From contig JALSLW010000009.1 in the NCBI GenBank assembly GCA_026988155.1, forward strand, positions 1 to 64,000: a stretch of 64,000 nt of DNA. Reading direction: 5' to 3'. Positions 25,125 through 34,690 of the stretch are shown here, in pieces; the first letter of the stretch is position 1, and each line of letters begins with the position of its first letter. The notes beneath the pieces were generated by a model. It had not been told where the DNA came from. It made no database searches and saw only the letters and a program-made list of their open reading frames with translations. The stretch comes from Methylomonas sp. (GTDB lineage: Bacteria > Pseudomonadota > Gammaproteobacteria > Methylococcales > Methylomonadaceae). Made by a program: the position numbers and the translations under genes.

Positions 25125-26324
25125 CTACTTGTAAATTGTAACTTTTTTATTGGCACACCTGTTCTGCAAATATCTTCGCAGCAAGTCAAGCGCCTTGATA
25201 GCCGCCTGATTCTGTTTTCGACTGATGGTTCCGGTTACCCTGACTGTTTCCTGGAACATCCCCGATGGCGTTAACAGCGTATTAGATAAATCAATGCTTT
25301 CTTCTTTATGATCCATTTGCTTTTTTAACTGAACCAGCACTATATCTGAACCATAACGCTGCCTTAATGCATTTGCAACAGACTCAGCCTCACTTGCCAG
25401 TTCCATTGACTGCGAATAGCTCGAGGCCTGCAGCCAGTCACACCCAATACACTTTGCTGCAATCAGACCCTGACTAATAGTTTCTAAAATGGACAGCGTA
25501 TAGTTATTATCCTGCATTAGCTGATTAATAACAGAAATAAGGTCTGATGATGATCTATTCAAATCATCAATGGCATAAACAGAATCTCCAATCATCTTGG
25601 CCACTTGCTCAACACAGACATTAATTTCGCTTTCCGGAGTGCTGGCATCAAACAGCAGTTTCGTCTGCACTTCGTCAGCCGTTGCTCTAAACCCTAGCTC
25701 CGCGGTGCTGGGCAGTGAATAGTCATTAAGCTTTTGCTGTAAATCTGATTCACCTATGCCTATTGATTTAATGGCAATTAGCTTGCTTCTCTGTAGCACA
25801 AATTGATTGTTCAACTGGTGTTTAACCAGTTCATTAAATATATGGCGCATTTCTGAAGGCACACCCGGTAAAAAAATAAACCAGCACCGTTTATTTCTTA
25901 TGGCAAACCCTGGTGCAGAACCAACTGCATTATCAAGCCGAACCGAACCTTTTGGAAAATAGGCCTGTTTGCGATTTGAATCAGCCATCATTCTATTTCG
26001 TTTAGTAAAGTAGCTTTCTATTTGTTCTAATGCAATGAGATCCAATTGCAACGGACTTTTAAATGCCCGAGCAACGGCTTCTGCGGTTAAATCATCAACA
26101 GTTGGCCCTAACCCACCCGTACAAATGCATAAATCTGCACGTAAAGAAATTTCATCCAATAAATCAGCCAGATCCTGCAATTTATCACCGACAGCCGTAT
26201 GTCTGCTAATGCTAAATCCCATTTGTGCTAACTGCTGGGACAGCCAGGCTGCATTGGTATCGGCAACCTGCCCGGAAATAACCTCTTCTCCCTGGGAGAA
26301 TATTTCAGCTATCGGGGTATTCAT
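25125..26324 (-). CDS. cinA: CinA-family protein with degenerate amidase domain
   Basis: The N-terminal half (about 1-170) is a MoCF/COG1058 domain with TGGLGPTVDDLT, which in CinA carries ADP-ribose pyrophosphatase activity. The C-terminal part (about 255-399) aligns with the nicotinamide-nucleotide amidase PncC, but the nucleophile motif ESCTGG reads ETISQG, so deamidation of NMN is unlikely. The length (399) is near normal CinA (about 415). The start overlaps the stop of the upstream transporter by 4 bases. It may work in NAD salvage with only the first activity retained, or PncC may be encoded elsewhere. Confidence 0.85.
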   Translation of the reverse strand: MNTPIAEIFSQGEEVISGQVADTNAAWLSQQLAQMGFSISRHTAVGDKLQDLADLLDEISLRADLCICTGGLGPTVDDLTAEAVARAFKSPLQLDLIALEQIESYFTKRNRMMADSNRKQAYFPKGSVRLDNAVGSAPGFAIRNKRCWFIFLPGVPSEMRHIFNELVKHQLNNQFVLQRSKLIAIKSIGIGESDLQQKLNDYSLPSTAELGFRATADEVQTKLLFDASTPESEINVCVEQVAKMIGDSVYAIDDLNRSSSDLISVINQLMQDNNYTLSILETISQGLIAAKCIGCDWLQASSYSQSMELASEAESVANALRQRYGSDIVLVQLKKQMDHKEESIDLSNTLLTPSGMFQETVRVTGTISRKQNQAAIKALDLLRRYLQNRCANKKVTIYK

Positions 26325-27232
26325 AAAGTGCTAAACCAAAAAGGCAGAGTAATCATACTAAACAAAGTGGTGACGATAACGGCCATGGCATATAACCCGC
26401 TATCCAGTTTATAGCGATCACAAAAAACAATGCCTAAAACCATGCTGGGCATAGCCAGATCAATAATAGCCGCGGCTTTATACTCATCACTCATTGTTAA
26501 AAAGGGTAGAATTTTCATCACTAGGAAAGGCGTCAATAGCAATTTAATTGCGATAACAGGGACCATATAAGGTATATTTTGCATCTTTATACTGCTCCAG
26601 CTTAATGCCAGACCTAAAGAAAACAGCATTAAAGGAACTGCGGCCGCTGACATTTTCTTCAGTGTGCCATCGAGCCATTCAGGGGTGGCAACATGATTGA
26701 TATTTAAAATTACTGCAATTATCGCAGCCCAAAAAGGCGGGGTATTTAAAAAGGCAAGCATAGCCCTATGCCTGCCTTTATCTTCCCCATAATGCCTGGC
26801 AATCATGATCCCAACAGTATAAACCAGTGGAGAGAATGCAAATAGATCTATCTGTATCGCAACCGACCGTGCCCATTGGCCAAAAGCTTGCTCTAAAACT
26901 GGCAAGCCTAAAGCCGTTACATTTGGAAAGGCAGTCACTAACAGAAGAGCACCTATCTGCGGACGCTTCAGTTTAAACAGCGACAGACTGCTCCCTATCA
27001 GCAATAGACCAAGCATAATTGTTACAATGCCTAAGAAGCTAAATTCCAGAGACTGCACACCTAGCTTTGCCGACCATAGAACATCAAGGATTAGCGTAGG
27101 AAGCAGCAGATAATAAACAACTGATGTTAAAACCAGCCGAGTCGGATCTGCAGTCAGCCCCGCAGGTTTGATAATTCGCCAGCCGACCCCACTAAAGATG
27201 ATTATAATCATTTGTACAAGTGTAACAGTCAT
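26321..27232 (-). CDS. AEC-family transporter (auxin efflux carrier type)
   Basis: A 303-residue inner-membrane protein with about ten hydrophobic helices in two similar halves, as in the AEC/PIN-like family. The conserved crossing motifs TAFPNVTALGLPVLE and AMPSMVLGIVFC are present. Bacterial AEC proteins move malate, malonate or other small carboxylates, or act as efflux pumps. The substrate is not predictable here. It overlaps the cinA-like gene by 4 bases and is cotranscribed with it, an association without an obvious functional reason. Confidence 0.9.
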   Translation of the reverse strand: MTVTLVQMIIIIFSGVGWRIIKPAGLTADPTRLVLTSVVYYLLLPTLILDVLWSAKLGVQSLEFSFLGIVTIMLGLLLIGSSLSLFKLKRPQIGALLLVTAFPNVTALGLPVLEQAFGQWARSVAIQIDLFAFSPLVYTVGIMIARHYGEDKGRHRAMLAFLNTPPFWAAIIAVILNINHVATPEWLDGTLKKMSAAAVPLMLFSLGLALSWSSIKMQNIPYMVPVIAIKLLLTPFLVMKILPFLTMSDEYKAAAIIDLAMPSMVLGIVFCDRYKLDSGLYAMAVIVTTLFSMITLPFWFSTL

Positions 27233-27410
27233 AGCTTTTTTCTATAGGCAACGGGCTATTTTAGCATTTTCATCTTTAGGGGTTCTGGTAAAATAGGCGG
27301 TTAAATCCTCAGTGTCACTAAGCTAAGGGCAAAAATCTGGAAGCGGGGGCTTTAACTTTGCTCATGCAAACCAGACTGGCAATAGTCTTACTTGCTTATC
27401 GGATAAATAT

Positions 27411-27432
27411 TTCTTAACTTAATGGCATTGGC
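27411..27432 (+). repeat. TTAACTTAATGGCATTGG-type interspersed motif, copy 3
   Basis: Contains the fullest form, TTAACTTAATGGCATTGGC, 28 bases upstream of pyrF. The same words occur at 7651-7671, 15661-15680 and 50078-50097. Confidence 0.6.
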
Positions 27433-27459
27433 TAAACTCTTCATTTTGACAACAACTCT

Positions 27460-28182
27460 ATGACCAAATCATTTATTTCAAAAAAACCTATTCCTGTCCG
27501 AGAAAGACTTATTATGGCATTGGATGTACCTAGCATTCCAGAAGCTCAAGCACTGGTTGAAGAATTAGGTGATTCCGTTATTTTCTACAAGGTCGGTATG
27601 GAGCTGTTTATGTCCGGAGATTATTTTGGCTTTATAGAATGGTTAAAACAGCGTGATAAAAAAGTCTTTGTCGATTTAAAGTTTTTTGATATTTCTGCCA
27701 CTGTTGGGCGTGCAATTAAAGCATTAAGCGGCAAAGGCGTAGATTTGGCTACTATTCATGGTAACGATGCCATTATGGAAGCGGCTGCTGCCAACAAGGG
27801 TGATTTAAAAGTATTGGCTGTGACCGCATTAACCAGTCTTGACCGTGGAGATCTTGACGACCTAGGCTTCAAATGCGACGTCCGTGATTTGGTGTTATCC
27901 CGTGCCAAACGTGCCTTGCAGATTGGCTGTGATGGCATTGTTTCTTCAGGGCTAGAAGTGTCAATGCTTCGTGAAGAACTGGATCACCGTCTTTTGGTAA
28001 TTACACCGGGCATTAGACCTGTTGATAATCGTGCTGATGATGATCAGAAACGAGTGGTTAGCGTCGAGCAGGCTTTTCAGAACGGAGCAGATTATATCGT
28101 TGTCGGTCGCCCTATCCGTGATGCTGAAAACCGCAAAGCAATGGCAGATAAAATTCAGAAGCAGATTTTATCGCAGTTTTAA
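27460..28182 (+). CDS. pyrF: Orotidine 5'-phosphate decarboxylase
   Basis: Last step of UMP synthesis: decarboxylates OMP to UMP in the cytosol. The catalytic Asp-Lys-Asp array is present in VDLKFFDI, where most gammaproteobacteria have DLKFHD. ITPGIRP and VVGRPI bind the phosphate. The 240-residue length matches. It ends 54 bases before a strong bidirectional terminator shared with the convergent TonB receptor. Confidence 0.96.
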   Translation: MTKSFISKKPIPVRERLIMALDVPSIPEAQALVEELGDSVIFYKVGMELFMSGDYFGFIEWLKQRDKKVFVDLKFFDISATVGRAIKALSGKGVDLATIHGNDAIMEAAAANKGDLKVLAVTALTSLDRGDLDDLGFKCDVRDLVLSRAKRALQIGCDGIVSSGLEVSMLREELDHRLLVITPGIRPVDNRADDDQKRVVSVEQAFQNGADYIVVGRPIRDAENRKAMADKIQKQILSQF

Positions 28183-28235
28183 CGTCGCCTTAAAGTAAAC
28201 AAAACTTTTAACTGGCGAATAGAATATCTTTCATT

Positions 28236-28266
28236 AAAAAAAGCGCGGTTTTATCCGCGCTTTTTT
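28236..28266. terminator. Bidirectional terminator between pyrF and TonB receptor
   Basis: AAAAAAAGCGCGG pairs with CCGCGCTTTTTT around a 6-base loop. A run of A on one side and of T on the other gives a U tract in both directions, suiting the two converging genes. Confidence 0.92.
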
Positions 28267-28285
28267 ATGTGCTATAGGTTATAAA

Positions 28286-30433
28286 TTACCAGTTATAACT
28301 TAAAGTGGCATAGATGTTACGGCCCGGCATTGCAACACGGCCATTAGCTCTATTATGATTTACATATCCGCCTAAATGATCGAAGTGCTTTGAATCAAGA
28401 ACATTTTCAATCCCTGTACCAATAACAACCCCATGATAAGGTTCATATTTTCCTCGTAAATTAAGCAGCATATAGCCTTTGGTTTTCTGTTCGCCATTGT
28501 ACCCGGCAACATCCCCCTGATCAGCATAGAAAACGCCCTCTACCGCACCCATCCATCCGGACTGCTCATAAGTTACCTGAGCTCTTCCATTTAATGGGGC
28601 AATGCGATACAAGTCTCTATCGCCAGTAGGAGCGTTTACACGCTTGCCACGAACATAATTTAGACCGGCATCCAGTCTTAGATTATCAGTAAAGGTGTAG
28701 CCAGCTTCTAAATCTATGCCAAATAATTGTGCATCAATATTGCTCCATTGCAGATCGGCGCCTGAGGCGATGCCCATCATATTTATAGATGTACTGGCAT
28801 CTGAAGCGGCTGTATCAATGCCTTGAATATAATCTTCAACATAGTGATAAAAAAAGCGTGGCGCTACATATGCATTATCTGTATGCCAGTCAAGGCCAAA
28901 TTCAAATTGGTAGGCTGTTTCAAGTTTGAGATCCAAATTTCCAAGATATGTATTTCCATCAGCAAAACCGCCAACGGCTTTATTTTTTGTCCATAAATAT
29001 AACTCTTGGTATGTAGGCGCTCTATTTTTTCTGCCAAAACCAACTTCCACATCCAAATTGGAAGAAACTGAATAGCGCAGAACGGCAGCCAAATCCACTT
29101 CATTAAAGGTACGGATTCTATCGGCTGCATTAAAGTTATTTCTATCTGTCATGCCTGTCGTAAAATTGCCATTGCGGTCACGCATATTCATCCCGCCGGA
29201 TACCATTCCTGCATTTGACCAGGTATGGACATAACGGGCACCCAAATCTAGAGACAAGTTTTCTGCTACTTCTCCAGTCCATTCAGTAAAAAAACTATAT
29301 CTGTCCCGTTCCACATCATTGAAAAAATTCATTTTCATGGTGTTTCCTGAGGCGGCCATCTGCATACCGTTCATCATAAACATATTATTTCTGGAGCTAG
29401 TGTCTGTCATTTCAGCATGAGCATCATGATTTGACTGGTCTCCATTAATGCCAAGAGTTAAAACGCCATCAAACAAAGGCATATCAATAGCCAGGTCAAC
29501 GCCCCCTGCTTCAACTAGCGTACGGTTGTTCATCGCATCCATCATTGCCGTACCGCCTGCACGCATAATGCTATTACTCATCAAATGACGCATTTTTTGG
29601 TAGAAAATATTGGTTTTAAGCTTATATCCATTACCTATGTCCCAACTGTAATTGGCATCATATAAACCGCCTCTTACATATTCAATATCCATTGGCAATG
29701 CTGGAGTACCTGTATTCCCTGTATTGTTATTGCTGTAATTTATACCAAATTCATGGCCTTCACGCTGGTAGCCATAGCCTGTTGTGAAGGCTTCACGGTC
29801 ATACCGAGTATTTTTCTGTTTCTGGTTATTTCTGATTTTGTAATCACGGCCCTGTTCTTTACTGCCACTTAAATAGAGCTTGTGGTTTTTATTGGCTACC
29901 GCACCCAACAGTGCACCGTAATGGCCATCTTCAACAGAGCCGTAGCCCATAGATGCTGTGCCACTGGTTTCTATGCCATCACCTTCAGCGAAACGGCCTT
30001 TTTTAGATTCAGCATGCATTGAGCCGCCAAATGTCTCAATCCCACTGCTAACAGGGGCAATGCCTCTGTAAACAGTTAATTTTCCAGTTAAAGGAGCTGG
30101 AATATGACTTAATGGCGGATCCATACTGTTTGGCCCAACTTCTTTCATGTTTGCACCATCAATAGAAATATTGATGCGGTTTCCAAACATTCCTCTATAC
30201 GAGGCAATACCAGTCAAAGGACCATTTCGATTTACATTTGCCCCTGGCACACGCTTTAATAAAGAAGCAGTATCCTTTAATCCTGATGAATCTGGTGCTG
30301 TTCCAAAAGTACCGGCACGCATGGCACTGCCCTCAACAACAATCGTAGGCAGCTGCTCATGCTCTGCTGACGCCTGGATTGGTAATGCCAATACACTTGC
30401 TATCGTCAGGCTAAGTTTTGTTTTCAATTTCAT
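28286..30433 (-). CDS. TonB-dependent receptor, methionine-rich, probably copper (OprC-like)
   Basis: A 715-residue outer-membrane receptor. A signal peptide (1-23) precedes a TonB box (LPTIVVEG) and a plug domain (about 45-150); the 22-strand barrel ends with the aromatic W (LSYNW). Three predicted extracellular loops are rich in methionine: about 279-304 (MRHLMSNSIM, MMDAM), 347-370 (NMFMMNGMQM) and 407-432 (GMVSGGMNM). Met clusters are characteristic of OprC-like copper receptors. Copper uptake is central for methanotrophs. It is divergent from a DsbD/TauE-like membrane protein. The copper substrate is inferred from methionine content and family likeness. Confidence 0.88.
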   Translation of the reverse strand: MKLKTKLSLTIASVLALPIQASAEHEQLPTIVVEGSAMRAGTFGTAPDSSGLKDTASLLKRVPGANVNRNGPLTGIASYRGMFGNRINISIDGANMKEVGPNSMDPPLSHIPAPLTGKLTVYRGIAPVSSGIETFGGSMHAESKKGRFAEGDGIETSGTASMGYGSVEDGHYGALLGAVANKNHKLYLSGSKEQGRDYKIRNNQKQKNTRYDREAFTTGYGYQREGHEFGINYSNNNTGNTGTPALPMDIEYVRGGLYDANYSWDIGNGYKLKTNIFYQKMRHLMSNSIMRAGGTAMMDAMNNRTLVEAGGVDLAIDMPLFDGVLTLGINGDQSNHDAHAEMTDTSSRNNMFMMNGMQMAASGNTMKMNFFNDVERDRYSFFTEWTGEVAENLSLDLGARYVHTWSNAGMVSGGMNMRDRNGNFTTGMTDRNNFNAADRIRTFNEVDLAAVLRYSVSSNLDVEVGFGRKNRAPTYQELYLWTKNKAVGGFADGNTYLGNLDLKLETAYQFEFGLDWHTDNAYVAPRFFYHYVEDYIQGIDTAASDASTSINMMGIASGADLQWSNIDAQLFGIDLEAGYTFTDNLRLDAGLNYVRGKRVNAPTGDRDLYRIAPLNGRAQVTYEQSGWMGAVEGVFYADQGDVAGYNGEQKTKGYMLLNLRGKYEPYHGVVIGTGIENVLDSKHFDHLGGYVNHNRANGRVAMPGRNIYATLSYNW

Positions 30434-30664
30434 CCCCTAATGCTTAAAATTACATAACTTAAAGGTATTAATATATGCAGATTTTATTCCAGTATATTTT
30501 TGTACAAAAGCAACAATAGCTTACAATTAAACAACAGACCTCATTCAATTAAACTATGTTATATAACACACATTAATGTGTCATATGCCCTGAAATAATT
30601 TTTTTATTCTGCACCGCTTTATTTCCCCCCATCCAACCTTCTAATATGCTATTGTTCTCGTCCT

Positions 30665-31381
30665 ATGGAATTTCATCTTGCTTTTACCTCATCTTATTTC
30701 GTCGCTTTTGTTATGGGCCTGTTCAGCAGTCTTCATTGCATAGGCATGTGCGGCTCTATTATCGGCACGTTAACATTAAGCCTAAAACCCGAAATCAGAA
30801 ATAACAGGCGAAGCCTGCTTCCTTACGTCCTTAACTATAATTTTGGCCGTATTACCAGCTATATGCTTGCAGGGTTGTTAGCGGGCTTCCTGCAGGCTGT
30901 TTTAATATTTCCTTTTGGCCAGGAATACGGATTCCGAATATTACAATACCTTTCCGCCGCGGTTATGGCTGGAGCAGGTCTTTATCTGGCAGGCTGGTTT
31001 CCTCGGTTCGCCTATATTGAAAAAGCCGGATCAAGATTATGGAAGCTTATAGAACCCTATGGACGCAAGCTCATTCCAGTTAGCACACACACCCAAGCCT
31101 ACCTATTTGGCATGGTATGGGGCTGGCTGCCTTGCGGTCTTGTCTATGCTGCGCTTGCCTTAGCCGCCACCACTGGCAACTCGGTAACTGCTGGCATTAC
31201 CATGCTTGCATTTGGTCTAGGCACTTTACCATCGGTACTTGGGGTGGGTATAATGACTAATGTTTTAACCAAGCTATCTCAAATGCACCGCTTTAAGCAA
31301 GTGACTGGATTGCTGTTAATTCTTATCGCATTAATTGCCCTATTCCCCGAGCTTTATCCTTTGCGTTTACAGCACCTTTAA
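30665..31381 (+). CDS. Sulfite exporter TauE/SafE or DsbD_2-like membrane protein
   Basis: A 238-residue inner-membrane protein with about six helices. Cysteines at 25 and 29 (LHCIGMCG) and WLPCGLVY mirror the CcdA/DsbD-like fold. Members of this group occur beside cbb3 oxidase and copper genes and are implicated in copper or thiol handling. Divergence from the OprC-like receptor and the conserved Cys residues support a copper role; a transported ion has not been established for the family. The start codon follows a weak ribosome site; the length is typical. Confidence 0.82.
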   Translation: MEFHLAFTSSYFVAFVMGLFSSLHCIGMCGSIIGTLTLSLKPEIRNNRRSLLPYVLNYNFGRITSYMLAGLLAGFLQAVLIFPFGQEYGFRILQYLSAAVMAGAGLYLAGWFPRFAYIEKAGSRLWKLIEPYGRKLIPVSTHTQAYLFGMVWGWLPCGLVYAALALAATTGNSVTAGITMLAFGLGTLPSVLGVGIMTNVLTKLSQMHRFKQVTGLLLILIALIALFPELYPLRLQHL

Positions 31382-31409
31382 CCCTAACAACAATTAACTT
31401 AAGTTATTT

Positions 31410-32366
31410 ATGGATTACTTTAATTCAAATATTGGTCAATCCCCTATTTTTGAATCCCTTCTCCGCAGCGCTAAAATGGTTGCCGCGACTGATGTAACCA
31501 TTTTAATTAAGGGTGAGACTGGCACGGGAAAAGAAGTGCTGGCTACAGCTATCCAGCAAGACAGTCCCCGGGCAGACAAACCGTTTATAACCTTAAACTG
31601 TGCAGCATTGCCCGAAGGACTTGTTGAGTCGGAATTATTTGGACATAAAAAAGGCGCTTTCACAGGAGCTATTGCCAATAAACAGGGCCTATTTCATGCT
31701 GCCGACGGAGGCACTCTATTTTTAGACGAAATAAATTCCCTGCCCTTAGCCATTCAGACTAAGCTTTTACGATTTTTAGAGTCAGGTGAATGTCTAGCCG
31801 TTGGCGAAACAAAACCATATGTATCCGATGTCCGCATTATTGCCGCAACCAATGCTGACCTCACTAGGCAGATTTCAGATGGAGCGTTTCGTCAGGATTT
31901 ATACTTCCGGCTAAATGTGGTACCCATAGAACTCCCCCCATTAAATCAGCGTACTGAAGATATTGAAACACTGATAAATCACTTTTTATCTCTATTTTCA
32001 AGCAATTATTCTCTTGTAGCGCCAAAATTCAGCAAACAGACGATTAAAGTTTTACGTGAATATAGCTGGCCGGGAAATATACGCGAATTGCGAAACCTGT
32101 GTGAACGCATGTGCATTCTGCTATCAGGACAGTCAATTGAACCAGAAAACCTGCCCCATGAGTTTACTGCCTGTCAACCAGCACCAAGCGAATCGGTGTT
32201 TATTCTGCCCGAAAGAGGCATAGATTTAGATGAACTGGAAGCTGACATGATTCATCAGGCCTTAGCAAGAACAGACGGCAACCGCAGCAAATCTGCACGG
32301 CTATTAGGATTATCGCGCGATACTTTATTATACCGCATTAAAAAGCACGGTATTGCTACCCAGTAA
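31410..32366 (+). CDS. Sigma-54-dependent activator lacking a sensory domain
   Basis: A 318-residue bacterial enhancer-binding protein. The AAA+ core fills most of it: Walker A GETGTGKE, the sigma-54 contact loop GAFTGA, Walker B GGTLFLDEI, and the arginine-finger region. A Fis-type helix-turn-helix ends the protein (NRSKSARLLGLSRDTLLYRI). There is no receiver, GAF or PAS domain, as in PspF, so activity must be set by a separate partner protein or by expression level. It starts 28 bases after the membrane protein and is probably cotranscribed with it. Confidence 0.92.
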   Translation: MDYFNSNIGQSPIFESLLRSAKMVAATDVTILIKGETGTGKEVLATAIQQDSPRADKPFITLNCAALPEGLVESELFGHKKGAFTGAIANKQGLFHAADGGTLFLDEINSLPLAIQTKLLRFLESGECLAVGETKPYVSDVRIIAATNADLTRQISDGAFRQDLYFRLNVVPIELPPLNQRTEDIETLINHFLSLFSSNYSLVAPKFSKQTIKVLREYSWPGNIRELRNLCERMCILLSGQSIEPENLPHEFTACQPAPSESVFILPERGIDLDELEADMIHQALARTDGNRSKSARLLGLSRDTLLYRIKKHGIATQ

Positions 32367-32377
32367 CGGATCGCTTC

Positions 32378-33127
32378 TCATAACCTAATCCACTGCGCAG
32401 TAAGATTATCGCCTTTACCATTCGCCCTCAGATGCATCATTTTCGCTACTTTTCTTAGCTCATCTCTACCACTGCTCAAATCGGCAAGCAACTGCAAATC
32501 CTTTTCTTTAATAAACTCCCAGAAACCATCGGTGCATAGCACAAAAGTCTCCCCTTTCTGAATGGGAGGATAAATATTAACCTCTGCCTGATTTATTTTC
32601 AGAATATTAATTGTTCGCAATACTTGGTTTTGTTCAGGATGCAACCCCATCTCCTGCTCTGAGATATTGCCATCGGTCAGTTGCTGCTGAATAAGTGAAT
32701 GATCCTTTGTTCTCCATAACACCTCTTTTTCATTCAGACGATAAATACGGGAATCGCCACAATGGGCTGTGACAGAAAAATTATCATCAAGATATAAGAT
32801 TACACAGGTAGTATGGGCATTGACCCCTTCTTCATATCCTGAAAATAGCAATTTCATCTCAGCAATCGCAGCATCGACCCAGGCGGTCATAATATCTTTT
32901 GTCCGTTCTCGCGGCTCTTGCTGCAGCAATTTTTGATATTTTGGCGCCTGCCTGAATATGCCCTGACAAAAAAAGTGAGAGGCTTTTTCTCCTGCTTCAT
33001 GTCCGCCAAGACCATCAGCAACAACAAACAGACCATATTCACTGCAAACTGTATAAGCCATACAATCCTGATTTACAGCCCTGTCACCGGCAGAGGTTAA
33101 TTGATAAACCTCTAAATTATCAAACAA
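32378..33127 (-). CDS. PP2C-type serine/threonine phosphatase
   Basis: A 249-residue soluble PPM phosphatase with the metal-binding motifs in order: [33 protein letters not shown] and GKGDNLTA. Such enzymes oppose Hanks-type kinases, often in type VI secretion or stress control; no kinase is near. Its start overlaps the pdxJ end by 8 bases, so expression is coupled to the conserved recO-pdxJ block although it is not a usual member. Confidence 0.9.
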   Translation of the reverse strand: MFDNLEVYQLTSAGDRAVNQDCMAYTVCSEYGLFVVADGLGGHEAGEKASHFFCQGIFRQAPKYQKLLQQEPRERTKDIMTAWVDAAIAEMKLLFSGYEEGVNAHTTCVILYLDDNFSVTAHCGDSRIYRLNEKEVLWRTKDHSLIQQQLTDGNISEQEMGLHPEQNQVLRTINILKINQAEVNIYPPIQKGETFVLCTDGFWEFIKEKDLQLLADLSSGRDELRKVAKMMHLRANGKGDNLTAQWIRL

Positions 33128-33863
33128 TAGCCCTAGCCTCTCTCATAACTCGCTTTAAATCAATGACTGTTTGCTGTAAACCAGAAAATACGGCTTGAGC
33201 AATAATCGAATGCCCAATATTTAATTCAACTATTTCTGGAATATGGCAAATAGCCTCTACATTATGAAATGTTAAACCATGCCCGGCATTAACCTGCAAA
33301 CCGGCACTATATGCATATTCAGCGGCTTGCTGAACTCTTACTAATTCGGCTTTTAGTATCTGACTATTTCCTGCATCCGCATAGCACCCGGTATGCAGCT
33401 CAATAACAGGAGCACCTGCACTAACTGCCGCATCAATTTGCCTATAATCAGGATCAATAAATAAAGACACCTCAATACCCGCATCCGCCAAGGTTTGACA
33501 GGATTTTTTCATTCTATCAGGGTTTGACGCCACATCCAGCCCACCTTCTGTGGTTAATTCTTCCCGCTTTTCAGGCACTAGACAGCAGGCAGCAGGCCTG
33601 ACCTTTTCTGCAATGGCTATCATTTCATCAGTCACTGCCATTTCCAGATTTAATCGCGTATGCAGCAATTCCTGCAATAAGGCAATATCCCTATCCTGAA
33701 TATGGCGACGATCCTCTCTTAAATGTGCTGTTATGCCATCTGCCCCTGCCTGCTCTGCTATCAACGCCGCCTGAATGGGATCGGGATAACGGGTGCCTCT
33801 TGCCTGTCGCAAGGTCGCAACATGATCTATATTAACGCCCAATAAAATATTTTGTTTATTCAA
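33120..33863 (-). CDS. pdxJ: Pyridoxine 5'-phosphate synthase
   Basis: Condenses 1-deoxyxylulose-5-phosphate with 3-hydroxy-1-aminoacetone phosphate to form pyridoxine 5'-phosphate. The family signature [16 protein letters not shown] is at the N-terminus, with HLREDRRHI and NAGHGLT following. An ATG 27 codons upstream lies inside recO, so I choose the TTG at 33863, ten bases after the recO stop; it gives 247 residues, normal for PdxJ, and starts just before NKQNILLGV. It is the last conserved member of the era-recO-pdxJ cluster. Confidence 0.94.
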   Translation of the reverse strand: MNKQNILLGVNIDHVATLRQARGTRYPDPIQAALIAEQAGADGITAHLREDRRHIQDRDIALLQELLHTRLNLEMAVTDEMIAIAEKVRPAACCLVPEKREELTTEGGLDVASNPDRMKKSCQTLADAGIEVSLFIDPDYRQIDAAVSAGAPVIELHTGCYADAGNSQILKAELVRVQQAAEYAYSAGLQVNAGHGLTFHNVEAICHIPEIVELNIGHSIIAQAVFSGLQQTVIDLKRVMREARAIV

Positions 33864-33873
33864 CCTTATTAAC

Positions 33874-34581
33874 TCACATTTGTTTAATAATTTTTGCCAG
33901 GACTGCTCTGCTTTTAAGATGTCTACCCTGCAAGTGAAAATCAATAATGCAGCGCATCAATCGCTTTGCTTCATATAATTCTTTTTTATCAAGAGGCTTT
34001 CTTGCTTCCAATGCCAGTAGAGTCTTCCCGCTGACATAACCCTTTGCACTGGATAACATTCCCGATTCACAGTCACAAAAATATTTTCCGGCAGACTGCA
34101 CAATGGACTCCGTTTTTACATCTAGAGATAACTGAAAACCATAGCCTATATATTCAATTAAGTTTAGTTCAAAAAATCTTAATATCTGCTCTGTATCCTG
34201 TGTTTGTGCCATTAAAGCCAGACACTGCTGATATTCTGCAAAGACCTCGGGGTGAGGATCATTTTTATGCAGAAAATAGCCAACTAATTCATTAATATAA
34301 AATCCGCAATACAAGGAAATTCCAGTTAATTTAACTGCATTCTCATCTATTTCTACATGAGTCAGTATTTTTAGCTCATGCTTTCCAATATAAGACATTT
34401 TTAAAGCAGTAAAAGCAAGAAGCACCCCAGCCGTTTTTGATTTAGACTTTCTCACGCCTCTAGCAAGAATGGATACAATTCCAAAATCTCTGGTTAAAAC
34501 ATCGAGAATCAGACTGCTTTCTCTATACTTCCTGTGCCGCAAGATAAAAGCAGGCTGCAACTGAACTAGCGAATCATTCAT
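33874..34581 (-). CDS. recO: DNA repair protein RecO
   Basis: Recombination mediator that helps load RecA in the RecFOR pathway. The N-terminal OB fold ([19 protein letters not shown] ... ILARGVRK) and the helical C-terminal domain are visible. An ATG 15 codons upstream (34626) would add a low-complexity KPPPFFFQ segment caused by a homopolymer, so I prefer the ATG at 34581, which gives MNDSLVQLQ and 235 residues, typical of RecO. The sequence between the two candidates contains nine A and nine G residues in succession. Confidence 0.92.
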   Translation of the reverse strand: MNDSLVQLQPAFILRHRKYRESSLILDVLTRDFGIVSILARGVRKSKSKTAGVLLAFTALKMSYIGKHELKILTHVEIDENAVKLTGISLYCGFYINELVGYFLHKNDPHPEVFAEYQQCLALMAQTQDTEQILRFFELNLIEYIGYGFQLSLDVKTESIVQSAGKYFCDCESGMLSSAKGYVSGKTLLALEARKPLDKKELYEAKRLMRCIIDFHLQGRHLKSRAVLAKIIKQM

Positions 34582-34596
34582 ATTTCGGGGCTTTTG

Positions 34597-34614
34597 AAAA
34601 AAAAAGGGGGGGGG
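34597..34614. repeat. A9G9 homopolymer pair upstream of recO
   Basis: On the plus strand nine A residues are followed by nine G residues, so recO mRNA carries C9 then U9 about 15 to 33 bases before its likely start. Long G/C tracts are prone to slipped-strand length change. Confidence 0.85.
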
Positions 34615-34690
34615 CTTTAGCTTCATATAACTCTGGCGAGGCTAAATGCCTTACACCCTAAACATTTCCTCCTTAAGCTATAGCGACCTG

